From Brevundimonas sp. SGAir0440 (lineage in GTDB: Bacteria; Pseudomonadota; Alphaproteobacteria; Caulobacterales; Caulobacteraceae), in NCBI RefSeq assembly GCF_005484585.1, contig NZ_CP039435.1:1736001-1800000 (forward strand): DNA of 64,000 nt, read 5' to 3'. The stretch's first letter is position 1. The number at the start of each line of letters is the position of its first letter. This document shows, in pieces, positions 56,823-64,000 of the stretch. The translations under genes and the position numbers were made by a program. The notes under the pieces are model-generated. The model saw only the letters and a program-made list of their open reading frames with translations, was not told the DNA's origin and made no database searches.

Positions 56823-56942
56823 GGGCGGCCTTGCGTCCTGAAACGATGAGTTTCGGTTGTTTCTATTTCTGATCGGTCGCCGATCTCTATCTTGGCGTCA
56901 AGCAAAGGCGTCGGACGGTTCCGACGCGAAAGGACGAGTGCG
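56823..56942. promoter_or_regulatory. Divergent intergenic region with a likely LysR operator
   Basis: GAAAC-N5-GTTTC at 56840-56854 plus a further GTTTC at 56859-56863 make a short inverted repeat with an extra half site, close to the LysR start. This is the usual layout of an autoregulated LysR promoter. Assignment is by position, not by experiment. Confidence 0.45.
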
Positions 56943-57656
56943 ATGATCGAGCGCAGACCATTTGAATCCCTCGGCGGCGCCAACCACGGCTGGCTGAACG
57001 CCAAACACCATTTCTCCTTCGCGAACTACTATGATCCCAAGCGGATGAGCTGGGGCAATCTGCGGGTCTGGAACGACGACGAGATCGCCGCTGGCACGGG
57101 CTTTCCGCCGCATCCCCACGCCGACATGGAGATCATCACCTATGTCCGCGACGGTGCCATCACCCATGAGGACAGTCTGGGCAACAAGGGCCGCACCGTC
57201 GCGGGCGATGTGCAGGTGATGAGCGCCGGAACCGGGATCCGGCACGCCGAATACAACGCTGAGCCGGACCTGACGCGGATCTTCCAGATCTGGATCGAGC
57301 CGACCCGGCGCGGCGATGCGCCGAGTTGGGGCACGAAACCCTTCCCCAAGGGCGAGCGGTCAGGCCAGTTCGTGGTCCTGGCGTCGGGCTTCGAGGGCGA
57401 TACGCTTGAAAGCGGTGGGGACGCCCTGCCGATCCGCACCGATGCGCGGATTGTGGCGGCGACGCTGAAGACGGGCGATAGCGCCGACTATCCGCTGGGC
57501 GGCGCGCGGCGGGCCTATCTGGTCCCGGCGAAGGGCGAGGTCGAGGTCAATGGCGTCCGACTGAACGCCCGTGACGGCGCGGCCATCGCTCAGGAGGATG
57601 TCGTGACGGTCAAGGCGCTGTCCGACGCCGAGGTCGTGCTGGTGGACGCCGCCTGA
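56943..57656 (+). CDS. Pirin family protein
   Basis: A 237-residue bicupin. The four metal ligands are visible: His57 and His59 in PPHPHADME and His101 and Glu103 in GIRHAEYN. Bacterial pirins of this type are known as quercetin 2,3-dioxygenases or redox sensors; activity cannot be fixed here. ATG at 56943 behind AAAGGACGA is used instead of the earlier in-frame start at 56892. doxX follows after 72 bp and LysR diverges upstream. Confidence 0.9.
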   Translation: MIERRPFESLGGANHGWLNAKHHFSFANYYDPKRMSWGNLRVWNDDEIAAGTGFPPHPHADMEIITYVRDGAITHEDSLGNKGRTVAGDVQVMSAGTGIRHAEYNAEPDLTRIFQIWIEPTRRGDAPSWGTKPFPKGERSGQFVVLASGFEGDTLESGGDALPIRTDARIVAATLKTGDSADYPLGGARRAYLVPAKGEVEVNGVRLNARDGAAIAQEDVVTVKALSDAEVVLVDAA

Positions 57657-57728
57657 TTTTCGGAACAAGCTTCACGGTCGGACCCGATCCGACCGTGAAC
57701 AACCGCATCAAAAAGGCGAGGAAAGAGA

Positions 57729-58127
57729 ATGTTCAATCAAGTGAATGGCTGGTCTTCCCGCGCCCTGGCGGCGCTCAGGATCGTCGCCGGTCTGTTGTTC
57801 CTGGCGCATGGCGTCATCAAGGTCTTCGGCTTTCCAGCCGGGGCCGAGCCCGGTCAACAGGAGCTGCTGTCGCTGTTCGGCATCGGCGGGGTGATCGAGC
57901 TGATCACGGGCCTGCTGTTGATCCTGGGCCTGTTCACGCGTCCGGCCGCCTTCATCGCCTCGGGCCAGATGGCTGTGGCGTACTGGATGTTCCATTTCCC
58001 CAGCAGCCCCTATCCGGCGGTGAACGGCGGCGACGCGGCCATCCTGTACTGCTTCATCTTCCTGTACATCTTCACCGCCGGTCCGGGCGCGTGGAGCATC
58101 GACAATCGAACCGCAAAGCGGTTCTGA
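57729..58127 (+). CDS. DoxX family membrane protein
   Basis: A 132-residue inner-membrane protein with four helices. ALRIVAGLLFLAHGVIKVF and the later LIASGQ-like MAVAYWMFHFP are the DoxX/SURF4-like pattern. Its molecular role is unsettled; family members have been linked to redox homeostasis, and pirin-doxX pairs are common. A GAGGAAAGAG site precedes the ATG. A terminator follows. Confidence 0.88.
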   Translation: MFNQVNGWSSRALAALRIVAGLLFLAHGVIKVFGFPAGAEPGQQELLSLFGIGGVIELITGLLLILGLFTRPAAFIASGQMAVAYWMFHFPSSPYPAVNGGDAAILYCFIFLYIFTAGPGAWSIDNRTAKRF

Positions 58128-58144
58128 TCTGTAGAAATGGAAAG

Positions 58145-58175
58145 GCCGCCGCGCTGTCCTGCGCGACGGCTTTTT
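58145..58175 (+). terminator. Intrinsic terminator of pirin-doxX
   Basis: GCCGCCGCGC (58145-58154) pairs imperfectly with GCGCGACGGC (58161-58170), followed by TTTTT. Ends just where the convergent pip gene stops. Confidence 0.8.
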
Positions 58176-59155
58176 CATGCCTGAAGGCTTGCGGCCCAGT
58201 CGGCGGCGCGCACCAGGCTGTCGATGATGCCGGGTTCCGACGAGGCGTGGCCGGCGTCGCCGACGATGTCCAGACGCGCCTCGGGCCAGGCGCGGTGCAG
58301 CGCCCAGGCGCCTGAGATCGGCGTCACCACGTCGAACCGGCCCTGCGCGATCCAGCAAGGGATATGCCGCATCCGGTCAACATTCTTCAGCAGCCAGCCG
58401 TCTTCCTCGAAGAAGCCGGCGTTGGTGAAGAACCAGTTTTCGATCCGGGCGAAGGCGACGGCGAAGTCGGGCTCGGCGAACTTGTCCGGCCGGGCGTTGG
58501 GGCCCTCGACACTGACGGTCTCGCCCTCCCAGCTGGACCAGGCGACGGCGCAGCGTTCGCGCTCGGCGACATCATCGCCGATCAGCCGCTTGTAATAGGC
58601 GGCCATCAGGTCGCCGCGCTCGGCCTCGGGGATGGGGGCGATGAAGCGTTCCCAGGCGTCCGGGAAGATCATCGAGGCGCCGTCCTGATAGAACCAGTGC
58701 AACTCCTTCTTCGTTAGCAGGAAGATTCCGCGCAGCAGCAGCGCGATGACCCGCTCGGGATGGGTGATGGCGTAGGCCATCGACAGGGTCGAACCCCAGG
58801 ACCCGCCGAACACCACCCATTTGTCGACACCGCACAACACGCGTAGACGCTCGATATCGTCGATCAGGGTCCAGGTCGTGTTGTCTTCCAGCGAGGCATG
58901 CGGCCGCGACTGACCGCAGCCGCGCTGGTCGAACATGATGATGCGATAGACGGCGGGATCGAAGAAGCGGCGCATGCCCGGATTGACCGCGCCGCCAGGC
59001 CCGCCGTGCAGAACCAGGACCGGCAGGCCGTGCGGATTGCCGGATTCCTCGTAATAGATTTCATGCACGCCTTCGGTCGGCATCCAACCCGAGGCATAGG
59101 CCTCGATCTCGGGGTGGAGTACACGACGCGGCTCGGCGGGCGTGGGGAAGGCCAT
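58175..59155 (-). CDS. pip: Prolyl aminopeptidase (proline iminopeptidase)
   Basis: A 326-residue alpha/beta hydrolase removing N-terminal proline from peptides. LHGGPGGAVNPGMRRFFDP, FDQRGCGQSRPHA and the nucleophile elbow VFGGSWGSTLSMAYA are hallmarks of the S33 family; the GDAGHASSEPG segment holds the catalytic His. Cytoplasmic, no signal. ATG at 59155; the DUF423 gene lies directly upstream. Confidence 0.93.
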   Translation of the reverse strand: MAFPTPAEPRRVLHPEIEAYASGWMPTEGVHEIYYEESGNPHGLPVLVLHGGPGGAVNPGMRRFFDPAVYRIIMFDQRGCGQSRPHASLEDNTTWTLIDDIERLRVLCGVDKWVVFGGSWGSTLSMAYAITHPERVIALLLRGIFLLTKKELHWFYQDGASMIFPDAWERFIAPIPEAERGDLMAAYYKRLIGDDVAERERCAVAWSSWEGETVSVEGPNARPDKFAEPDFAVAFARIENWFFTNAGFFEEDGWLLKNVDRMRHIPCWIAQGRFDVVTPISGAWALHRAWPEARLDIVGDAGHASSEPGIIDSLVRAADWAASLQA

Positions 59156-59181
59156 GGATGCTTAATCTTTCTACGAGGAAA

Positions 59182-59544
59182 TCAGGGGCGAGAACGCAAG
59201 GCCGCAAGGGCCAGGCAGAGCCAACCGGCGATCATCAGAAGGCCGCCGATCGGGGCCACGGCGCCGAACGCCGGCACGCCGAGAAACGCGATCGCCGCCA
59301 GGGCAAGGCAGAAGATCAGGCCGCCGATCGATCCGAGCCAGCCAGCAAGGCGCGCCAGCCCGCCGCCCCCTGTCCATTGGGCGCAGGCGAAGGCGAAGAC
59401 GGCGTGGACGATCTGATACTGGGCGCCGGTGGTCAGCAGGGTCTTGATCTGCGGCCCGGCGCCATGCGCGGCGAACGCGCCCAGCGCCACGGCCAGGGCG
59501 CCATTCAGGGCGGCGAAGACGATCAGGTTCCGACTCACTGTCAT
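59182..59544 (-). CDS. DUF423 family membrane protein
   Basis: About 120 residues with four membrane helices. LIVFAALNGALAVALGAFAA HGAG-type start, GAQYQIVHAVFAFA and GWLGSIGGLIFCLALA are the DUF423 (YgdD) pattern. Function is unknown. The start is placed at the second Met (59544, MTVSRN); the first is at 59550. It probably shares a transcript with pip, 26 bp downstream. Confidence 0.87.
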   Translation of the reverse strand: MTVSRNLIVFAALNGALAVALGAFAAHGAGPQIKTLLTTGAQYQIVHAVFAFACAQWTGGGGLARLAGWLGSIGGLIFCLALAAIAFLGVPAFGAVAPIGGLLMIAGWLCLALAALRSRP

Positions 59545-59592
59545 TTCCAAACCCTAGACCGCCAGTTCGTCGATGTCTGCGAACCAGGAAGG

Positions 59593-60210
59593 TTAACCGA
59601 CACGCGGCAGCGGCGTCAGGTGGCTGGCCATGGCCGAGGCGGCGGCCTTGACGCCCTTGCGCACGGCCGCCTCATTGGCTGGGGCGGGTGCGCGCAACAG
59701 GCCGATCGACGGCGTCAGAGGGCCATCCGGCAGGTCAGAGAGCACGCGATAGAGCAGGTAGGAACCCGCGTCCTCCTCGATGTCGGACGAGGCGTCAGCC
59801 TGCAGCCCGGCGGCGGTCAGTGCGCGAACCATGTCGGCGACGGGCGCCGTGGTGCGGGCCACGCCAGGCCCGGTGCTGGACAGGCGGTGCTTGTAGTCGA
59901 GGGTGCGGTTCTCGGCACGCATCTGGACCCGGAAGCCGGCGCCTTTTTGTGTGCGCCCGACCAGAAGGACGGCCCGGCATTCTCCGCTCCCGAGACGGGC
60001 GGCCAAGGTCGAGGCGAGTTCGTCGGGATCGGCGGCGGCGATGGGCACGGCGCGAGCCCCGCTGGGACTCCAGATCTCGCCCGACAGATCCTCGACCAGA
60101 TCCCATCCGTCATCGTCGCCGTCATAGGCGCAGATGATGATGCCAGGGCGGCGATCGCCGCTCGTCCGACTGTCGATTTCGTTCATCGTGCCAGCCATAG
60201 CCCCATCCAT
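59593..60210 (-). CDS. Degenerate pyroglutamyl-peptidase (C15)-like protein
   Basis: A 205-residue soluble protein. The middle and end show the C15 fold pattern: AENRTLDYKHR, then DAGSYLLYRVL (147-157) and GLLRAP (170-175), corresponding to the AGxYLCN and GFIHVP motifs of pyroglutamyl peptidases. The catalytic Cys position is Leu153 and the catalytic His position is Arg173, so the enzyme is probably inactive. Alternative starts are ATG at 60198 and 60186. It sits beside tipN. The family link is from pattern and should be tested. Confidence 0.6.
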   Translation of the reverse strand: MDGAMAGTMNEIDSRTSGDRRPGIIICAYDGDDDGWDLVEDLSGEIWSPSGARAVPIAAADPDELASTLAARLGSGECRAVLLVGRTQKGAGFRVQMRAENRTLDYKHRLSSTGPGVARTTAPVADMVRALTAAGLQADASSDIEEDAGSYLLYRVLSDLPDGPLTPSIGLLRAPAPANEAAVRKGVKAAASAMASHLTPLPRVG

Positions 60211-60270
60211 GACAGTTCGGTGACGTGCAAGTGGCTGTAACTTCCCGACGCCGTCAAGTCCGCAAAAGTC

Positions 60271-62853
60271 TTAGCCCAGGTCGCCGACGGCCGCGTCCAG
60301 CAACATGAAGGCGCGACCGCTGTCGGATGCCAGGCTGGACTGCACCGCCGCGCTGTCTCCGGCGCGAGCCGAAGCGTTCAGCATGACCGCGAAGTTGCGG
60401 ACATAGCGTTCGGCGTCAGCGCGCAGTTCGGCGTCGCTGAGGACGCGGCGAGACACGCTGCGGACGGCGGCCGGGGCGACGCGACGCACGATCTGACGCG
60501 CGGCGTCGGGGTCGCCATTGCTGAAGGCGCGGGCGGCCTCTTCGACTCGCGAGCGGGGCAGGAGGGCGTTGGGATCGACCCCCATGCGCCGGATAGCCGC
60601 GGCGACTCGGTCGGACAGGGCTTCGGCCTCGGCAGGCGAAGGGGAGGGCGTGTCCAGCTCCAGCGGGGCCTCGTTGTCGTCGTCGCCGTCGATCAGATCG
60701 CTCCAGTCCAGGCCCTTGTCCGTGGACGGCGGCGGCGTCTCTGCGGGCTCGAGGCGCAGGCGGCTGCGTAGACCGAACCGGCGCTCTTCGGCAGGCGGCG
60801 AGGCGGGAGCTGTCGGGCGATCGATCCGGCGCTCGGGACGAGGTTCGGGCCGGGCTTCGATCTCTGCGGCCGGCTCGCGACGACGCGCCGGCGTCGTATC
60901 GCCCGACACCACGCCCATCAGACGCACGGCCTCGGTCAGCATGTCGTAGTTCCGGCGCACGCGATCCTGGAAGCCGACATCCAGCGCCTCGGTGTCCTCG
61001 GCCGCCTTGCGCGATGCGGCGGAAAGGGAAGCGAGGCCTTCCTCGACCGTGGCGCGCACGGCGTCGGCGCGGGCGCGGGCTTCCTGAGGCAGGCGCGCGG
61101 CGCGCTCGTCGATGTCGGCGACGGCGGTGTCGATTTCCGACAAGGCGCTGTTGAGACGTGCGACTAAGGTTTCCAGCCGGCTGACCATCCGCTCGCCGGT
61201 TTCTTCGACCAGGCCGGACGTTTCGGTGACGATGCGGCGGGCGTCGGCAATGCGGGCGTCGGCGGCCGTGTCGGCCTTCTGGGCCGCGTCGAACAAGGAT
61301 TCGCCCAGGCGATCGGTGCGAAGGCGCGCCTGTTCGGCGGCGTCGGCGGCGGCGGCGCGGGAATCTTCGGCCGTGGCGCGCATCTGCTCCAGAGCGCGGC
61401 GCGTCTCTTCCATCAGGGCGTCACGCGCCTCGGCGGCCAAGGCTTCGAAGCGATCCAGGGCGAGCTTGGTGGCGGAATCGAAGCCGTCGGCCTCGCGTTG
61501 CGACATGTCCACCAGGGCGCGGAACTGGTCGGTGGCGGCCTCGACCAGATCGCGCATGGACTCGACCGAGGTCTGGGTGGTGCGATCCAGATCGCCTGCG
61601 GCGCTGCGCGTGGCGGACAGGTGTTCGATCAGTTGAGCGCGCTGGCTTTCGACCTGGGCGGAGAAGTCCTCCTGATCGGTGCGAAGGGCGTAGGCGGCGG
61701 TGACCAAGGCGGCGCGCTGCTGGCTGAGGCCTTCCTCGACGGACTGGATCTGCTCGGCGACGCCAGAGCCGGCATTCTCCAGTCGAATGGTCTGGCGCGC
61801 CAGATCGTCGGAGGCCACGCGGGCGGCGTCCTGCGCTTCTCCTGCGGCGGCGGCGAGGTCGGCGGCGCGCGCGGCGAGGGCGGCCTCGGCTTCACGCAAT
61901 TGCGCCTGAGCCAGATCGGAGGCGTCCGCGACCATGCGCGACTGCCGCTCGACCGCGTCGATGACGCCCGACGCCTGCGTATCCAGGTGGATGCCCAAGG
62001 TCTGCATCTGGTCGCGCTCGCGGCCCAGGTTTTCGGTGAGACGTCGTGCGGTGCGGCCGGCGTTCTCGGCCGCCTCGTTCAGGCGCGTTGTCTCCTGGGC
62101 CAACGCCTCTCGAAGCAGGGCCATGTCGTTGCGTGCGCGTTCCGCCGCCAGGGTGGCGTGATCGATGTCAGAACGCAGCGACTGAAGCACCTCGCCGGTC
62201 TGCTGGGCGGCCAGGGCGGTCGGGGCCACCAGGGCCTCGGCCAGTTGGCGGGCGCGGCGCGTCTCTGCGGCCAGACCGGCGCCCTGTCGGACGGCATGGG
62301 CCAGCATGATGGCCAGGCCCGCAGGGGCCAGGGCGATCAGGGCGTAGATGGCGATCCGCAGCGGGTCCAGTTCGGCCCCGCCGGCGCCGAACTCGTAAGC
62401 GGCCCAGGAGGCGACGCCGCCGATCCACAGGGCGGAGGCGACGCCTGCGATCACATAGGCGTGGCGCCCGGACGGCTCGGGCTGGGCCTTGGCTTGAACG
62501 GTTTTCACAGCCGGTGGCCTGGACAACTCGAACGGCGCGGGCGGCTGACCCGCGGTGACGGCCATATCGACAGGAGTGTCTGCTGTCGGTTCCGCATTGA
62601 CAGGGGCGGCGTCCCTTTCGGCGGCAAGGGCGCGTTCTTCGGCCTGCCGCTGCTCTTCCAGCAGGCGACGGCGACGACGCTCCGACATCGGGGGCTCAAA
62701 CGTCGGCTGCACGATCTCGAAATCAGGCTCGGGAATCGGGTCGAGCGACGGTGTCGCCTCCTGGACCGACATTTCATCGGAGGCCGAAAGATCGACCGGC
62801 GTGACGGCCTCGTCGTCGGTCAGCTTCAGCGGCGGCCGTTTGGGAGACTTCAT
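60271..62853 (-). CDS. tipN: Polar organiser TipN
   Basis: An 860-residue protein. A Pro-rich N-terminal tail (1-130) leads to two membrane helices (about 133-153 and 165-186), then a coiled coil of roughly 500 residues (about 190-690) rich in Ala, Glu, Arg and Asp, and a C-terminal tail with a conserved block ending VQSSLASDSGRAFMLLDAAV. Length and layout are those of Caulobacter TipN (about 888 residues), which marks the new pole and directs flagellum placement and ParA-driven segregation. Coiled-coil composition makes the assignment less certain than for MipZ. Confidence 0.75.
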   Translation of the reverse strand: MKSPKRPPLKLTDDEAVTPVDLSASDEMSVQEATPSLDPIPEPDFEIVQPTFEPPMSERRRRRLLEEQRQAEERALAAERDAAPVNAEPTADTPVDMAVTAGQPPAPFELSRPPAVKTVQAKAQPEPSGRHAYVIAGVASALWIGGVASWAAYEFGAGGAELDPLRIAIYALIALAPAGLAIMLAHAVRQGAGLAAETRRARQLAEALVAPTALAAQQTGEVLQSLRSDIDHATLAAERARNDMALLREALAQETTRLNEAAENAGRTARRLTENLGRERDQMQTLGIHLDTQASGVIDAVERQSRMVADASDLAQAQLREAEAALAARAADLAAAAGEAQDAARVASDDLARQTIRLENAGSGVAEQIQSVEEGLSQQRAALVTAAYALRTDQEDFSAQVESQRAQLIEHLSATRSAAGDLDRTTQTSVESMRDLVEAATDQFRALVDMSQREADGFDSATKLALDRFEALAAEARDALMEETRRALEQMRATAEDSRAAAADAAEQARLRTDRLGESLFDAAQKADTAADARIADARRIVTETSGLVEETGERMVSRLETLVARLNSALSEIDTAVADIDERAARLPQEARARADAVRATVEEGLASLSAASRKAAEDTEALDVGFQDRVRRNYDMLTEAVRLMGVVSGDTTPARRREPAAEIEARPEPRPERRIDRPTAPASPPAEERRFGLRSRLRLEPAETPPPSTDKGLDWSDLIDGDDDNEAPLELDTPSPSPAEAEALSDRVAAAIRRMGVDPNALLPRSRVEEAARAFSNGDPDAARQIVRRVAPAAVRSVSRRVLSDAELRADAERYVRNFAVMLNASARAGDSAAVQSSLASDSGRAFMLLDAAVGDLG

Positions 62854-62992
62854 AAGCTCAAAAACTCGATCTCTACGCGGGCGTCCGACAGCGCCGAGGA
62901 AACCCTAGAGCATGATCGATGCGGACGAAACCGACTCAAGTCCGCAACCTGTCGATGAACCGCGTCATGCAGCGCGCAAAGCGCCGCAGCGT

Positions 62993-63175
62993 TCAGCAGT
63001 CGCGCTTGGATTCGGAAAGCAGCGTGGCGTTGGAGCCGGCGTCCCGACACTCCACCACCCGGCGCACTTCGCGGTCGCCGTGGTTGGGGTTGTGCGTGTC
63101 GACGCCGAACTGCGTCAGGACAGCGGCGGCCAGCAGGGCGATGAAGCCAGCGATCAGTTCGACAAGCGCCTGCAT
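62993..63175 (-). CDS. Small membrane protein
   Basis: A 60-residue protein. An N-terminal membrane helix (LIAGFIALLAAAVLTQFG) is followed by a polar tail with two Cys residues. A very good ribosome-binding site, GGAGGG, lies seven bases before the ATG at 63175, which argues that it is real. I recognise no family. It is upstream of tipN on the same strand, 140 bp away. Confidence 0.6.
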   Translation of the reverse strand: MQALVELIAGFIALLAAAVLTQFGVDTHNPNHGDREVRRVVECRDAGSNATLLSESKRDC

Positions 63176-63332
63176 ACTACCCTCCCTCGCAGCCTGTATG
63201 GCTACGCTCCTTATGCGCCAAATCGGCGAACGTCACAATCCCGCCCTGAAAGATTGACCGACGGACACGCGCGTGGAACGGAGGATGCAGGCGCTTCGAC
63301 ACCATGTCACGCGAATCAGACAGATAGGTCGC

Positions 63333-64000
63333 ATGACTTTAGCCGGCGACAGTTACGAAGGCAGCCTGCTGGAGCCTGGGCCCGCGCTGTGGACGTCCGC
63401 CGTCGCGCACCGCTTTTCGGTGCTGATGGAAAACGAGGCCTATTTCGACGCCCTGTCGTCCGCGATTCATAAGGCTCAACGCTCCATCGTGCTGCTTGGA
63501 TGGCAGTTCGATCCCCGCACCCATCTGGATCCGGAAACGCGGCCCGGCGACAAATCGGCGGAAATCGGTCGCCAGCTGCGGATGCTGGTCAAGAAGAAGC
63601 CGGACCTGGATGTGCGACTGCTCATCTGGAAATCGCCGCTGCTGATCGCCGCGTCGCAGGGCTTCTATCCGCACAAGGCGCAGCGCTGGTTCCGTAAGCG
63701 GATGGTGGAGTTCCGGCTCGATTCCCCCGGCCCTATCGGCGCCTGTCATCACCAGAAGATCGTTGTCATCGACGACAAGGTGGCCTTTTGCGGCGGCGGC
63801 GACATCTCGACCGATCGCTGGGATTCCGACGAACATCTGGACGGCGACCCGCGTCGCGCCCTGCCTAGCGGCCTGATCTGCAAGGCGCGTCACGAGGTGA
63901 TGAGCGTGATGGACGGCCCTGCGGCGCGAGCGCTGGGCGATCTGGCGCGCGAACGCTGGTTCAAGGCGACGTGGGAGCGCACCATCCCGGATGAAGTCGA
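63333..64000 (+). CDS. Phospholipase D-family protein (3' end outside window)
   Basis: The first 222 residues of a PLD-type enzyme. RFSVLMENEAYFDALSSAIH and SIVLLGWQFDPRTH precede the first HKD motif, HQKIVVIDD with His140, and GGGDISTDRWD. Cardiolipin synthases and related phosphatidyltransferases share this layout, and many Caulobacterales members carry a C-terminal SNARE-associated domain, which would lie beyond the window. Only one of the two expected HKD motifs is visible. ATG at 63333. Confidence 0.85.
   Translation, partial: MTLAGDSYEGSLLEPGPALWTSAVAHRFSVLMENEAYFDALSSAIHKAQRSIVLLGWQFDPRTHLDPETRPGDKSAEIGRQLRMLVKKKPDLDVRLLIWKSPLLIAASQGFYPHKAQRWFRKRMVEFRLDSPGPIGACHHQKIVVIDDKVAFCGGGDISTDRWDSDEHLDGDPRRALPSGLICKARHEVMSVMDGPAARALGDLARERWFKATWERTIPDEV

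Noticed and set aside
61498..62958. 486-codon plus-strand open frame
   Set aside because: Antisense of the tipN coiled coil; Gly-rich with no motifs.

Overview
The window reads as chromosomal DNA of a GC-rich alphaproteobacterium of the order Caulobacterales, most likely a Brevundimonas-like member of the Caulobacteraceae. This rests on three polarity/division proteins found essentially only in this order (SpmX, MipZ, TipN), on the FlaF flagellar regulator, on a tRNA-His with G1:U72 and A73 (the alphaproteobacterial form), and on housekeeping gene orders typical of the group. The genus is an inference. No rRNA operon, insertion sequence, prophage, integrase or CRISPR array was seen; almost all of it is core genome.

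Layout. 1-570: end of flaF, then an unusual small transcription unit with a 17-nt perfect Shine-Dalgarno match, an upstream sequence able to mask it, a 21-codon ORF and a strong terminator. 570-5.7 kb (minus): exoD, a DUF3008 protein, isovaleryl-CoA dehydrogenase, spmX, mgtE, tRNA-Leu. 5.7-9.7 kb: a FliN-type protein, lipB, an S41-like exported protein, msrB, a Gly/Tyr-rich exported protein, tRNA-Thr. 9.8-14.6 kb (plus): a compact run of murA, DUF2948, UPF0262, infA, maf, a short RNase E/G, yacG and tRNA-Phe. 14.6-17.2 kb: a 0.5-kb intergenic region with inverted repeats leading into exbB-exbD-tonB. 17.3-23.1 kb: tRNA-His, aldo/keto reductase, a DUF2147 protein, ligA, an M28 peptidase and a lipoprotein. 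23.1-28.1 kb: a sugar transferase, rpiA-glmU, gph, a dicarboxylate-type symporter, tRNA-Val. 28.1-33.5 kb: ROK kinase, small ORFs, then aromatic biosynthesis (class II DAHP synthase, ACT-less prephenate dehydratase, a Phe/Tyr-rich leader peptide and a chorismate mutase), then panC.

33.6-42.1 kb: a SPOR lipoprotein, mipZ, a J-domain protein, then fabD-fabG-acpP-fabF-mltG-yicC-gmk with a REP-like hairpin at the end of fabD. 42.2-53.2 kb: an orphan hybrid histidine kinase, then on the minus strand an aminotransferase and the envelope operon lptF-lptG-lptD-surA-pdxA-rsmA. 53.3-64 kb: pepA, holC, two I78-type inhibitor-like lipoproteins, a LysR regulator divergent from pirin and doxX, proline iminopeptidase, a DUF423 protein, a degenerate pyroglutamyl-peptidase-like protein, tipN, a small membrane protein and the start of a phospholipase D protein.

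The most noteworthy items are the RNA/sORF unit after flaF, the Phe/Tyr leader peptide before chorismate mutase, the fabD REP-like element, the inactive-looking C15-like protein and the tandem I78 lipoproteins. All coordinates come from reading the sequence; no database search or folding calculation was run.
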